A stretch of 64,000 nucleotides of DNA, from contig NC_084887.1 of NCBI RefSeq assembly GCF_958979055.1, forward strand, positions 28,540,544-28,604,543. The letters run 5' to 3'. A model generated the notes under the pieces. The model was not told where the DNA came from and ran no database searches. It saw only the letters and a program-made list of their open reading frames with translations. Source of the DNA: Alnus glutinosa (Eukaryota; Streptophyta; Magnoliopsida; Fagales; Betulaceae). Below, one piece after another: positions 25,001 through 37,326 of this stretch. Made by a program: the position numbers and the translations under genes. Within the stretch, counting starts at the first letter, position 1. Each line of letters opens with the position of its first letter.

Positions 25001-25993
25001 TAAACGGGTCAAGTGGATCGACCCATTTATGATTTGAACCCGTTTATGCGAAACCCGAACCCTCTAATGCCGTATAGGGTTCATGTCAAAAAATTGTCAG
25101 CCCTAATATTTCGTGTGGGAAGATTGAATTCCCAAGTTTTAGAAAAATACACTATTAATTGCTTCTTGTGTAGTAGTTTGTATTCTTCATAGATTGTTAC
25201 CTACCTTAACCCCAAGGGGTTGGCTTGAGTGGTAAGTCACTTGGTTCCGGTGTCTATTAAGCATTAGGTATAAGCCCTGACCCCCCTCGAGTGCAAACAA
25301 TTTTTTAGAGTCACGCTTGTGGATGAAAACCCGAGCTTTACCCGATTCGTGTGGAGGGGGTGCTTTGAACGGTATCCTGGGGTTCTAGTCGGGGCGAAGC
25401 CCCGGATACACCCCGGTTATGAAAAAAAGAAAGAAAAGATTGTTACCTACCTTGTATTTTTCTATAAAATGTTGATTTTTAATTCATTCTTTTTGTGATG
25501 TGTATATATTTTTCCTATAGGAAGACTTGAAAAATAAATTTGATTGCAATAATTCAATAAACAGTGCAAAAAACATCGCAAACCTAACAGGAAGCGTATA
25601 ATAGAGCACCACAGAAAGCAAGAAATACAGAACCTAGCTTCTGAAGTTCAGTAGATCAACCAAAGATGTAAGAGTAAAATAATTAGTCACAAAAATCTAG
25701 TTGAAGAGCAATTATGATATCTTTAAGCCCATTATAAAAAATTTCCGATGCCAAAAGTGTGTACCTTGTCGTCGGACTGAGATGATAAGCTGTATAAAAA
25801 TGCACTCAGTTGCCTAACACTATATCAAAAATCGGTTATGGTGAAGGTTTTTGTGTTCTTCATAATTTTTAATTTCTGATCTGCCACATGCTAATTTAAC
25901 ATCCCTGTCCCTCTCTTTTTCTCCTTATTTCTTGTTTTGGCTAATGTTTGTTTATGTTAACCAGGAAACTTATATGCCTATGCGATTTCCTGA
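19049..25993 (+). CDS. Uncharacterised plant protein, probably beta-propeller-like (5 exons, 482 aa)
   Basis: Exons: 19049-19961, 23103-23402, 23768-23893, 24101-24181 and 25965-25993. All have GT-AG borders and every joint is phase 1, giving 482 aa. The start [11 protein letters not shown] precedes a low-complexity Ser/Pro region. Later segments have blade-like beta-strand patterns: [42 protein letters not shown] and the end [10 protein letters not shown] recognise no catalytic motif and can name no function; a WD40-like fold is inference. A 94-base copy of exon 1 is at the window's left edge. Introns 1 and 4 are full of transposons, yet the exon frame is clean, which suggests selection. Good splice signals downstream (26108-26184) may mark 3' UTR introns. 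Confidence 0.8.
20247..21836 (-). mobile_element. 5'-truncated LINE in intron 1 of the 19049 gene
   Basis: The insert is flanked by 11-bp direct repeats TTTGGAGTATT (20236-20246 and 21837-21847). Its 3' end is at the left as a T-rich run. On the minus strand it encodes broken reverse-transcriptase and later pieces, for example [20 protein letters not shown] and [20 protein letters not shown] near 21612-21809, and [20 protein letters not shown] near 21100. Numerous stops and frameshifts make it inactive. The family matches the LINE fragment at 26861-27258 in its last ~100 bases. Confidence 0.88.
24316..24566. mobile_element. MITE in intron 4 of the 19049 gene
   Basis: The ends are GCTAAACTATA and its exact reverse complement TATAGTTTAGC. 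The similarity runs on into TGGTCCCTGA versus CTGTCCCTCA. About 250 bp, non-coding; it resembles the GGTCCCT-type termini of the fold-back elements at 47-49 kb only in that word. Confidence 0.65.
24694..25105. mobile_element. Non-autonomous hAT-like element
   Basis: The ends are TAGGACTAACAAT and the reverse complement of TAGGGCTGACAAT. They are flanked by 8-bp sequences ATATTTCC (24686-24693) and ATATTTCG (25106-25113), matching at 7 of 8 positions, the TSD size of hAT elements. The interior is built from repeated GACCCGTTT/AACGGGTC words. Confidence 0.75.
25208..25436 (+). mobile_element. tRNA-derived SINE with 17-bp TSD
   Basis: Perfect direct repeats AGATTGTTACCTACCTT flank it (25191-25207 and 25437-25453). 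The head contains GGTTGGCTTGAGTGGTAAG, which fits a pol III A box. The tail is A-rich. It lies in intron 4 of the 19049 gene, near the last exon. Confidence 0.9.
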
Positions 25994-26860
25994 ATTTGCT
26001 CAGGCTCTCAGGGATGATATCATTTTTAATGGTCAGTAGCTTGTCCTGTATTTCTGTCTTATATTGTGCTTTCTCTTCTTGCTATGATCTAAGCTAGCTA
26101 TTTTCAGGGCATCTATGTACCAGGAGATTCTAGATGATGTCTACCAGTTTGAGTGGGTTCCTGGATCAATTGTTCTGTTTACACAGTAAGTCTTTTTTCT
26201 TTTCTTTTCTTTCTTTCTTTTTCTTTTTTTCTTTTTTTGAATTCTAACATAGATTTGTCACATTTTGTCTGTAAAATATAGTATAGCCTACCAATTATGG
26301 TTTAGAATTTGACTCATTTACCCTGAATTTCAGTCAGTTTTCATGCGTCCTCTGATTACCATGGTTCCGGTTTCATCATGTGATTGAGTCATGAGCTGCA
26401 GTTGCCTAATTTGTTTCGTGGTGGTTGAACCTTAAAAACGCTGAGCTCTTGAAGGTATGTTTGATTACAGCATTTTATATTCAGACATTCTACAGCATTA
26501 GAAGGTGAACTTGAGTGAGATGATGACATTTCAATTCCAAATGGTATTAGAAATTGTGTAAATATATTGCTTTACATTCAGAAATACTTTGAAATGCTGT
26601 TGTAAGGCCATAGTTTATATGGTGAATGAGGAAAGAAAGATGATAAACTGAAATCTGGTACACTTGACTGGAAGAGCTAGATTGATGTCCTAGGTTGGTG
26701 GTAACTGCTCGCGAGGGCCCTTTGAGCCTAAACAAGACTGTCTCCGAGTTTGGTAGACATAAAACCCCTTTTTGGATGGTTTAATGATTGGTTTTTGTTC
26801 ATATTATTGGACACCATTTGACAAGACCCGTCCAGTGTCCTTGACAAGTCCCATTCTATT

Positions 26861-27258
26861 TTTTTTTTTTTTTTTTAATAAGTAGTCAAGATATCATTAA
26901 AAGTGTAAAGCGTCCCCAGGTGCACATGAAGTATACAAGAGAAAACGCCTAAATAGAAGAAGAAAGAAGAACAAAAAATTAGGATAACTAATCACCATAG
27001 GAGAAATAAAAGCAACTTTCCAAAGATACAAAGTATAGAAAAATAAAACAAAGAATAGAAAAATAAAACATTAATCTCCTCTAAAGACCTCTCACGGTCC
27101 TTAAAACTTCTGTCATTTCTTTTTCTAAAAAAACACCACAACAGACATGAAGACACCATCTTCCACATTTCTTTTCCTCCAAAGACACCACGATAGACAC
27201 GAAGACACCATCTTCCACATTTCCTTTCCTCCTAAGACACCATCTTCTACGATAGATG
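26861..27258 (-). mobile_element. Short 5'-truncated LINE copy
   Basis: Flanked by perfect 14-bp repeats AGTCCCATTCTATT (26847-26860 and 27259-27272). The left end is a T-run, i.e. a poly(A) tail on the minus strand. The adjacent bases (GATATCATT, then AAAAGCGxxxx, then GTATACAAGAGAAA) match the 3' end of the LINE at 20247. The right part contains two direct copies of a unit with CATCTTCCACATTTC. Confidence 0.88.
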
Positions 27259-30200
27259 AGTCCCATTCTATTGGAATAATTAAATTTATTGATGCATCAG
27301 TCATTCCCTTTTCTATTAGAGGAGGTTAAAGTCTTGGATATCTTGTCCTATTAGCTTGGCAAGTAACCTTTAGGAAATCATAGTCAATCCTCCTGAAACT
27401 ATTTGTATGTCTGATGGGGAACTTTTGTCCGAAGACTGATCCTCCAGGAGTCTTGATTACCGAGTGTATGTATCTAGGTTAGTTTTTCAAGGATGTGTAA
27501 ACATTAATCTAGACCTTGATAAACCAATATTAGGTTGATTTGAATTTTTTGAATTAATGGTAGAAAGGCTACCCTTGTTTATAAGTGCAAGATCTAAGAT
27601 CAATGATGGCTTTCTCTCATTAGCTATCTTTTCTAATTAATGAAGCTCCAGACTGTTGGATTGATGCCTGAACAGATCTGACAGGGAGATTCCTCTACCT
27701 TGAACTTTCCAATTTGGGTCTGGATATTTGAGCAGAATTATATTAAATATTAAGGCTCAAAACTTGCAGTTGAAGGCATCTATGTCAGAATAGATGGAGT
27801 GGTTTCCCTTCCAGTTTACTTGTGACACTTTCATCTGCAGTTTGCTTTAGTAAAGGGAGAAACTTGAGTATCCCTCCATAGCTTTGTGCATACCCTGGCA
27901 TGAGATGCATTCAAAGTAATTTTTGAGGCCAGAAGATTAATGCTCGAGTCCTTCTTTTACTTTAAAAATGTGAAATTAGTGAATGGGCCTTTAAATAAGT
28001 TCTTCATGAGCCATTAAAGTAAAATGGGGTTGTTGTAGCTGTTATTGTTGCCTGCTTTATATATTCACAATTATTGTTGATGATACTTCTAGTCACCATC
28101 TTACCATGTGTTTTTCATTTGCTTTTACGTATGTTATATTTTTACCTCTGGGATCAGATTTGATAAAGGGCTGAGAGCAATTATTAACAAGATTTTTGTG
28201 GTTATGTTATTGTCTAAATACAAGCTCAATATTCATTCTAAGGGACCTTTGATGACTAATTGAAGATGCCTTTGTTTTTTAGTTCTTCTGATTGCCTTTT
28301 GATATACTTGATTTAGCACTTGAAAAAGAGATTCTTCCTTTATTTCCTTTGTGAAACTTTGGGCTTCTTTCTGTACTCCCTTCTGCATCAATAAGTTACT
28401 AATTTGACTGCTTAGAAAGAAAAAAAAAGTTACCAAGTTGACTGTTTGACATGAGATAAGAGGCTGTTTTAGGAATTTGAGAAATTAGGGGTTTGAAAGT
28501 ATTTCTGTGTGGCCGGAAAATGAAAAGGTATCTATGTATGTGTGAATCCCAAGGGAATTGACTTCCAATGGGGAATGCATTTTATTGTGAACCAATCATG
28601 GTTTGGTAGGGAAAGAACAGAACTGAAATCAAGGGACCTGAGGACATGTGGTGAGAGAACAGAATCGAAAATGTAGAGGCATCTTGAATTCCTGCACTGA
28701 TGAAGACCCTTGTAATTGCTAAAATATTTGAGGATCATAGATTATAGCTTTTGTGGAGTCAGGATTAGGGTTCAATGTTAAAAGCAAGGTAAAGACAGCT
28801 CTGGTGATAGGGTGCAATAGATGGCTCACGATATCAGTTCTTATAAAAAATAGGGGGAAAATGCTGATAGTATGTATATGGCACATGAGGTCCACAAGAC
28901 TTTGCATGATTATCAGGCTTCCTCAGAGTACTACTCTCAATCTAACTCTCACATTTGATATAATAGGGACATGATCTTATCAAATGCTATTATTTGTTCT
29001 GGTTCCAAATATGTAAAATGTGTCGGAGTTTGTGGAGTGGTTGCCCCGCAAGTTCTTTGAATGTAAGATAAGTCGGGATATATGAGCTAACTGTTAGTAT
29101 CCACGACTCTTGGAAGAGGGGATTTATGCTGCATGGATCCTTGCAGGGGTATGAATTTGGATCCTATAGGCATATCAATTGTAGAAGGTGTACTTTAAAG
29201 GAATCCTTTTATCAATCCAAATGACTCAATTTATATTGCTTCACCATTGTTAATGGATCCAAAAAAGTAGCCATTAATAATCTCTTCTTGGGTCCTAGAA
29301 ATATCTTGGCAAACATGAGCCAATATAGTACCCAGCTTCCTAGCCTCTGAGGTGGGTTTGATTTTACCTGATGAATCAGATTAGTCGATTTATGAGATTA
29401 TTAATCTACATTTGTATATGTTGGATGTTTCCCCCTTGTATCCGCAATTAATTGTTAAAATTAGGTTTTATGACTGATACTATTGACGCATTTACTTACA
29501 GAATTCTCCGTACTAAATGATTGTATGAAAGCAAAATCCTTTGCTTTCTTTCTTCACTTCTTTTATTCTCTCACTCTCTCCCCCTCTTTGACTTCAGTCA
29601 AATGGTGTGCATCTGATGCTTGACTTCATTAGATTTTATTCGTATTATTAATTTTTTCTTTTTATGGTTCAACATCAGGAAGTATAGAATCATGGGAACC
29701 AGTTGGATAATTGTCACGGAGTTATGAATTATGAAGATAAAAGTCTATTAACAACACAAAGCCACCTCTGCTATGCGGGCCGCTTCCATTAGCTGCAAGA
29801 CAATTTTGCCCCAGATGTGAACTTGTTACTGTTGGTTTATCTGTTTCCTCATTTTTGGAGCATGCATCAAGTCTAAGGTTATCTACTGCAGGACTGAGCC
29901 CAGCATTCAACAACAATGCGGTGATATGACACAGCATAAGTTGCTTTTCTGTTGCAAGATAGTGTCTGATTTGGATGAAACTCCATAATAATTCGCCACA
30001 CTATCAGGTCTTCAAACTCTTTGGGTTTGTAATTTTCCCAACTTTGAACCAGTACATATAAATGGGGGTACCCGGTCACCTGTGGCAACATGTGGTATTT
30101 ATGCTTGTAATTATATTTGGTATATATTTCATGGAGCATATGAAAAATCTAGTTATAAATTGTCTATACTCTTGCTTGCAATTATGATAATTAGTGTGTT

Positions 30201-31683
30201 TTCCAAGTGCCATGCAACTGTATTAGACAATTATTTTCCTATAATTGAAGATAAAAGGTACTTGAGAATGTCAAAACATGTATTGTATATGAAAACTGTA
30301 TTAGACAATGTGTGTGAATGAATCAACTGTGATATCATAATTAGCTTCAACTGTTCTTTCTCTTTTCTATTCAGGAAGGTACCTGCCAAAAAAAAAACCT
30401 AGGAAGATAAGAGTAAAGAAAAATGATATTTGTACACATTACACACTCACAATGAATGTATGTATGCATGGGTGCGAATAACACAACTCAAGGTAAAAGA
30501 TATCTCCATGAAAAGAAAAAGGCTTTAGAGATTAAATGAAGCAGATGGGGACCCAAGCTGACACTCTACAGAGAGCCTATCACTTTCATGAAACCTACCT
30601 TGCATTCGCATCAGACAAAAAGTGACGGCATGATGAGCCCCTAGGTAGGCTAGGTGGGACCTCCCTGCTCCTATATTGTGAGGACCTCGCTCATTTTCAC
30701 GACGATGATGACATGCACATGCACAATGCACAAGCACAAACACGAAGAAATCCAGAGTTCCCGCTAAACCATCCCCCCCAGTACTCCACCACCCGTCGCC
30801 CACTCCTCTCTTGCTATCCACTCTTTTCTAGAGACTCCAGCCCACGCTGAAAACAACCCAACAAGGATATCTACTCCATCAATTTGTTTAACACCATACT
30901 CCCCATGAGTGAGAATCAGATGGGCTCACCCTTTCCTGGTTTCGCCATGTGTCAAAATCAAAGTGGCTCTCAAAGCTAGATGAAGTCAAAGGAGGGAAGC
31001 CTAAGCACTCCTTGACCTCGATCTCTCTCAATTCAAAAATATTCAAAAACATTTTTTAAGTGGTGTCCAGGATTCTGTGGGGCTCCAGTTCATCCAACCA
31101 ACCGGCCGGGTACAGTTTCTGCAGGGACCCCGGCCAATATCTTTGTCTGGATCGGAACTCTCTCAACCGTATATAGCTGTTGCAATTTAATTTGAACAAT
31201 ATTTCCAACAGAAGATTAAATATTATCTAGCTGTTGGTCATGATAATTAATAATTTGCTCGATCAATCGATCTTAATTTTCACTCACAGTAATTATATAA
31301 CTTGGTCATTAAATGCCAAGAGATGTCATTCAAAGCAGCACATGCATTAGCGTGTTAGTTTGCTTTCTGCATGCGTACCCAGTATTCTCCGCTTGTCTTT
31401 CTTGTTTACCATTTTCCGAGTAAAAGATTATCCATTGCGCGCAGTGCAGGGAATCAAACATTGAACGTACGGACTCAAAAAAATTTGGTCGGGAAAGTTT
31501 TCTGGACTCTTTCTCTGTCAATTTCAATAGCTTTCCATGAAATACCCAGTCATCTACCCAACCCCATTCATAAAAGGAGTTCCCCATTTGGGAAAACGAT
31601 TAAATTGCATCAACGTGCATCCAAACTCACAATTGGGTACGTAGGTTTTACCTAATCATGCAGTACTGCTTAAAAGAAAAAAG

Positions 31684-31687
<4 letters not shown>

Positions 31688-31725
<38 letters not shown>

Positions 31726-31733
31726 TTAATTAA
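31688..31733. repeat. (AT)n microsatellite
   Basis: Alternating AT tract upstream of the 31926 gene, in its likely promoter region. Similar tracts are at about 35490-35513, 35635-35656 and 52630-52694. Confidence 0.85.
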
Positions 31734-31925
31734 AACCATGGTTTATTTAATTACCTGAACATTTATTTGTCTTAGGAGGCATATATATCTTCCAGTGACG
31801 TGGCAACGACCAGTTACTCAAAATTCAAATAAGAAGTTACACATATAAAAAAGAAGCAAATTGAGAAAATTAAAATGGAATATCTGAAACTGTAAAAGCT
31901 TTCAGGTCCAGTTATAGGCACTTTC

Positions 31926-33230
31926 ATGGCCTCCACCGCAGAACAGTCGCGACGAAGAGACGAATCAGAGTTCAATTTGAGAGAATGGGCCCTCAAGGCA
32001 CGTATCAGCCGTGAAAACACCAATTCCAGAAGGTTTTCCGCATCCAATATCAGAAGCTTTAGAGAGGACACACGGTCTTTCAGATCAAACATAACCATTT
32101 CAAGCACCGCTTCTTCCCCTGGCTACCCTTTAAAAGGTATATAATATTAATTAACCACTACTCTTTCTTTAATTATCGCACCATTTGGTTTTCATTCACT
32201 GCTAATTCTCTCAAATCCTCCCATGCATCTTCAATTTCTTCCAGATGAAATCGACCCTTCCACATATTCATTCACCACTGCTCTTAAAGGTACAAAGCTA
32301 AACCAATCATGATTATATACTATCGTCTTCTTCTTTTACTTTTACTTCTTTTATGGTCTCTGTTTTTGATACATATGGTGATTAAGCCGCGCGCTTTGTG
32401 CAGCATTGCAGGCAAGATCAGGCTTCAATGGTTGGGAGTGCTTATCGCCGGACGGGTTTGCTTTGAACTCCAAGTGGAATGAAGCAGAAAAATATATAAG
32501 CAACCCACTTTCGGGGGAGGTTCCGATGGAGTGTCTGTCTGCTAAAACACTAAGCGGAAGATCCTTTCGTAACATACCCAATAGAATTACCATGTCTGCG
32601 CCTCTTGTTTACTCTTCCCATTCACGACAGCTCCAAACAAAGCCGCCTTCAACTTCTGCACAAGAAGGCTCAGTAGTTCTCCAATTGCCAATTCCAGGTT
32701 CAAATTAACACTTCAAATTCTTACTTGTGTATACGTTTGAGAAATGCTACACGTGCTCCCAAGTGTACCAACGTTACAGTAATCCATTCAAAATTTAGTA
32801 GTGATTTTCAGTGTGACGTTAGGGAGTCCTGGCATTGGCATTGTGTGTAGCATTTCTCTTTACGTTTTTTTACGCCGCGATATATGAAGAGATTATATGA
32901 GTTGTTTATAAGAATTATATATATATGATCCTCTTTAATCTTTAATTTTTGTCTACTCAGAAAATAAAGTAGAGGGCATGATGAGTACTAGAGATGTGGG
33001 GACTCAAAGCACACCGCCTGATCTTAGTTCAAGCAGTCCAAGCCCTGCTTCCACCCCTTCCATCATAGAGAGATCAATAAAGCGATTTGAAATAGAAGCC
33101 GGAGATTCACCCAATTCAAATGCAAAAATCAAAACTAAGGAAGAGGTATGACGTTGTTCTCTATTTTCCATAATTAGCTGATAGAAATTATAATTAATTC
33201 AAAAGAAAAAACGTTTATTTATTCTTTTAT

Positions 33231-33263
<33 letters not shown>

Positions 33264-33639
33264 CCATTGAGAGGGGGCGGGGGATGGGTGAAAATTTGAA
33301 TCAACTAGCTAACTTCTCGACAACCAAACTGGTCAGTAGGGACAACGAAGATTATAAGGTAGTATAATATTAATCATATTAATTTGTTTACACTACACTT
33401 AATTTTTTATTCTAGGTTAGAATTACATATATTCTAAAAGGAACCACAGTGAAGATCGAACCTAGGAATTACATATACCCAGCTAATTATTGTCTCATTC
33501 TTTCATTGTATAGTACGCGTTCACATGGTTCGAGATTCTGAAATATCACATTCGACAGTTCTGAAATAGAGTCAGTCATTCTTTCTTAGCTTTAAGATTT
33601 GGATTTCTTTTCCTTCTTCTTCTCTTTCTTTCTTCTTCT

Positions 33640-33677
<38 letters not shown>

Positions 33678-36044
33678 CATTTTGGGATTATCATGCCAAA
33701 ATATTCAGCCCAATGTTACACTTTCTTAGCCCTAATAATAATGTTATGCACCCTCTCTTTTCTTTTATGGGTCCCACAACAATTAGCTCCCAATTTGAAC
33801 GGTTATTATAAATTCAATATTATTTGTCCCCCATAATTACAATTAAATCTTACTTAAGACAGTTTCACAATGTCCAAATTATTAACAATTTGAATAGGTA
33901 ATTGGCCTAGATTTCAGTCTCTCCTTCTCCCACGCTCCCCAAAAAGATACTCTTTTTTCTTTCTGCAAATTAATTAATGGTGCGTTTCTCAAGAGGGGGG
34001 AGACCCAAATCAGGTTTCATGATTGGTGTCATATAATTGTACTGTACCCTTCCGATGGTGGGGAGCTAATAGATAAATAGATTATCTAGGTCCTCTAGTT
34101 TTGATCTGCGCGCACATGTCCCTCTAGCTAGTTTGGTCCCGGCCTATTATGCTTCTCCCCCAAGTGGCCTTCGATCTGTCATCCATGCAGTAGTTTTTTG
34201 TCTGTGTTTTTGTGAAACTTTTTTTCTGGCAATAATTAAACTTGTTTCTTCAGATGCTTCTTTAGGTAGTTCCAGGGAGAAAATAAAAATAAAAAAAAGT
34301 GTTAATTAAAAAGACAGTACAATTACCATTTCACTAAATTTACTTACGTTTACCCTTTTTCTTAATGGATTTTTGAACTGTGTGTTCTTTTTGCATTCTT
34401 CTCTTTGTTTTATGTGAATCCACTGGAGATTCTCGGACGCAAATTATGAAGAAGGCTTTCTAGCCTGGCCTTAAATTTTGTGTCATCACTTTTTTATTTT
34501 TCGATTTATTTGGGTACGTTCTCTCACTTTTATTTCCTCTTTCTGAAACATTAATCATGCGTTTCAGAGCTGATCATGAAAGATGATTGCACTGTGCAAA
34601 ACCATTTTGGGTATTCCCTTTATTGCATCTACATTCACAAAAGAGGCACACGATTAGACCTTGACACATGATAGCAGTAAAATTGTACCTCCAGCTATGG
34701 AGAATTCTTTGTCATTTATAGAGTCCTCGATCAGGTTTGCTGCAGCCTTGTTTTGTACGTTGCGATTGTTAACGCAAATGGTTATAGAGAAAACCTGAAA
34801 AAAGTAACATATATCTGGTGTACGTACGATGGCCCTTGTGACGAACAAAGAAGTTTGCATATGGATTGATCACAATAATTGAGACCTAAAGCAAAAGTAT
34901 ACTGATGATACAAATATTTGGTGTTTAATGTACAAGATAAAAGAGAATCTTTAATTTGACGAGAGTTTAAGGATCGGACTTCAAATTAAGTGACGAGTAT
35001 TATTTTTGTTTAAGATGTACGTCGTATAAATTAGCTTCAATATTTATATAGTTATTAATTTATCAACATTTACGTACCCTTAACAAAATGACGAAAAAAA
35101 TAATTTGAAACAGTTTTTTCACAGAATGAAATATAAAGGTAAAATTTCCATTATTAATTTATCTGTTTAGATATAATATAATTTATGTAACTCAGCTGGC
35201 CGGCAAAGCGTCAGCAGTAAATTAACAACATGCATCAGATATTTATCTTTGTGTCTTGTTTTCTCACCCCATGATGCAGACACTTTTACTACCTCCCATG
35301 TCATCAACAATATCAAATTGTAGGAGTCAAATTAAAGCCAAAAAGCTAGAGTAGCAGCTTTTTTGGAATTAATCTTGGGTCATTAAATTTGATAGTTCTG
35401 CTCTTGTTAGTTTAATAATGCTACCAGATACAAACATCACACAAATATTTCATAAAACTGACGTGATATGGTCTAATATCCTCTCTTTATATATATATAT
35501 ATATATATATATATTCTTGTTGGAGGGCTTGGGCTGAGGTTCTATAGAAATGAGCTTAGGCTGAAATTAATGGACTAATTAATGAAAATTAAAAAGAAAA
35601 GAAAAGCTTAGGTTAAAAATATAAAATTTATAATATATATATATATATATATATATTTGAATCTGGGACATTAATAGCTAACCTAGTTCCATGCAGTAGA
35701 TTCCCCTAAATGCAAGTACTTCCCTGGATTTCTGTGGAAATTAAGCTGATGCTCATACATATATTTCCTAATTTAGCCAAGTATAATATAGTGAGTGAGA
35801 TCATTTGCTTCAGAAACATACTATCAAATGTGGCATTGATGTGCATGTACAATGAGTGCAGGTGGAAGTGAAAGAAACAAGAGACGCAGAAGAAACAAAA
35901 AGAGAAAAGGAGGAGAGAAAGAAGAAAGATGAGCAAATGTGGAGGCAAGCTGGGTGCTTGTCGTGGATGAGAAAAAAAAGACAGAGAGAGAAACGAAAAC
36001 CTAGAAAGAATAATATCTTTCTAACTCATCTCAAAGGGTGCTGA
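31926..36044 (+). CDS. Plant-specific protein with remorin-like motifs (5 exons, 305 aa)
   Basis: Exons: 31926-32136, 32245-32289, 32404-32697, 32961-33145 and 35862-36044, all GT-AG with consistent phase. The N-terminal third is Ser/Arg-rich. Exon 3 encodes GFNGWECLSPDGFALN, KWNEAEKYISNPLSGEVPME and RNIPNRITMSAPLVY. Exon 4 has STRDVGTQSTP followed by a Ser/Pro stretch. Exon 5 is highly charged (ETKREKEERKKKDEQMWRQA) and ends LTHLKGC, whose final Cys could carry a lipid. KWNEAEKYI and STRDVGTQ resemble motifs in long remorins (membrane-raft scaffold proteins), but I do not see a full C-terminal remorin domain, so the family call is tentative. Intron 4 is 2.7 kb with T-runs and AT repeats; intron 3 holds a MITE. 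Confidence 0.75.
32739..32858. mobile_element. 120-bp MULE-derived MITE in intron 3
   Basis: The termini are perfect 14-bp inverted repeats GAGAAATGCTACAC / GTGTAGCATTTCTC. The flanks TATACGTTT (32730-32738) and TTTACGTTT (32859-32867) match at 8 of 9 positions, a 9-bp MULE-type target duplication. The first eight terminal bases GAGAAATG are the same as those of the 9.75-kb MULE. Confidence 0.82.
33233..33677. repeat. Two long T-runs in intron 4 of the 31926 gene
   Basis: A T-run of about 31 at 33233-33263 and one of about 36 at 33642-33677, the second preceded by a CTT-rich stretch. They may be poly(A) tails of old minus-strand retroposons, but I found no target-site duplications. Confidence 0.8.
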
Positions 36045-36322
36045 AAAAGGGTAAAGAATATTAGGCTGGGGAGATTCTCTCTCCTCTCTCTTTTTCAGGC
36101 CAGGGTTTAGCAGGCCCGGCCGGCCAGTGAGGGTGACCCGTAGGAAAAAAATGAAAGCAATCATGAAGGGGATGGGGTCTATGGTGGTTGTTTTCTTTCT
36201 GGTTTGTGTTGCTTAGTTATCCTTATGTTTTGTTTTTGTTCTGGTTTAGATAGGCTAGCTGACAGCTTGGGGTTCACGTGCATGCTTTTGTTTCTGCCTC
36301 AACGATGGAATATATGGTTCTG

Positions 36323-36362
<40 letters not shown>

Positions 36363-36729
36363 AATAAATTCAGTTGAAATATTTTGTCGGTCACAAAACC
36401 CAGTAATTTCTCTTGTACCACATGCAAGAAGTTTATGGGCAGTTTTGCACTCTGTTTACTAAAAAGACTTGGACTTGTTTATTAATTAAGAAATTAGCCT
36501 AGTTTGGATTTTGTCTCAAGAGCTTGTTTATGATTACGAAGACCAAACGATATTATATAGGTTAACTTGACTCAACAGCCAGTAAACTGCTCATTTTATG
36601 GAATTATTTATCACGTGCATGCATCATTAATGACGTCTGATTATGTTTGCTCTCTGAATCTTCAACATGTTTATATACTTGTGTTGATCGAAATTGGAAG
36701 AAGGGGAAGAATGTTATGGATTCTTTTGA

Positions 36730-37105
36730 ATAGGGTTCGAACTTGACACTTCTATTTTGATATCATGTTAAATTATTATTTATCTCAAAAACTTAAGCTG
36801 ATAGGAAAAGATAAATTTCAACACGTAGAATATTTAATTAAAATGATGATAAATAATGTATTCTAGGTTTGAACTAATTAGATCTTTGGCTCTGATACCA
36901 TGTTAAATCAGCACTCATCTCAAAAGCTTAAATTGATAGAAATAGATAAATTTAATCATTTAATTACTTTAACACTTCCTCTCACGTGTGGGCTTAAACT
37001 CCATTTTAATAGGTGAGCCCAACACGTAGAATATTAAATTAAAATGAGAGGTAAATGAATGAGATAAGGTTCGAACTTAAGACCTCTACTCTGATATCAT
37101 AAAGG
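36730..37105. repeat. Degenerate repeats of the GGTTCGAAC...TGATATCAT type
   Basis: Words of the form GGTTCGAACTT plus TCTGATACCATGTTAAAT recur three times (about 36731, 36870 and 37067), each followed by AGCTTAA-type and ATAGATAAATTT-type words. A related stretch is at about 2340-2560. Non-coding; probably an old retroelement-derived repeat. Confidence 0.5.
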
Positions 37106-37141
37106 AAATCATTATGCTAAAGGAAAATAAAAGCAATAGCG

Positions 37142-37326
37142 GAAATAAAAGAAATAGAGACAAGAGATTTTGCGTGGTTCAGTCTATGACTTACGTCCGT
37201 AGGATAAAGCCCAAATGGCTACATTAAGATAAATAAGAGCATAATGTTACATTTTAAGTTTTATCCTATAGACATAGGTCATAGACCGAACCTCCTAAAA
37301 TCTCTTATCTCTATTTCTTTTATTTT
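37142..37326. repeat. Long imperfect hairpin
   Basis: The left arm (37142-37207) and right arm (37259-37326) are reverse complements over about 65 bases with scattered mismatches. Shared words include AATAAAAGAAATAGAGA, AAGAGATTTT, GTCTATGAC and TAGGATAAA. The loop is about 50 bases. It could be a fold-back MITE or two opposed copies of a short repeat. Confidence 0.75.

Larger units (their letters stand above)
25994..31925. other. Long gene-poor stretch, possible 3' UTR exons
   Basis: No protein-coding gene could be supported over about 5.9 kb. There are good splice signals: acceptor TTTTCAG before 26108 and donor CA|GTAAGT at about 26184-26190. They may belong to a spliced 3' UTR or an alternative 3' end of the 19049 gene. 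A LINE fragment is at 26861-27258. The rest is AT-rich with no conserved-looking frame, tRNA or clear hairpin. Confidence 0.45.

Noticed and set aside
26108-26184. An extra coding exon of the 19049 gene
   Set aside because: The phase does not fit the preceding exon end in any consistent way, and the stop at 25991-25993 follows a plausible C-terminus.
30525-31160. A possible microRNA precursor or small gene
   Set aside because: I looked for known plant miRNA words and for paired arms and found neither.
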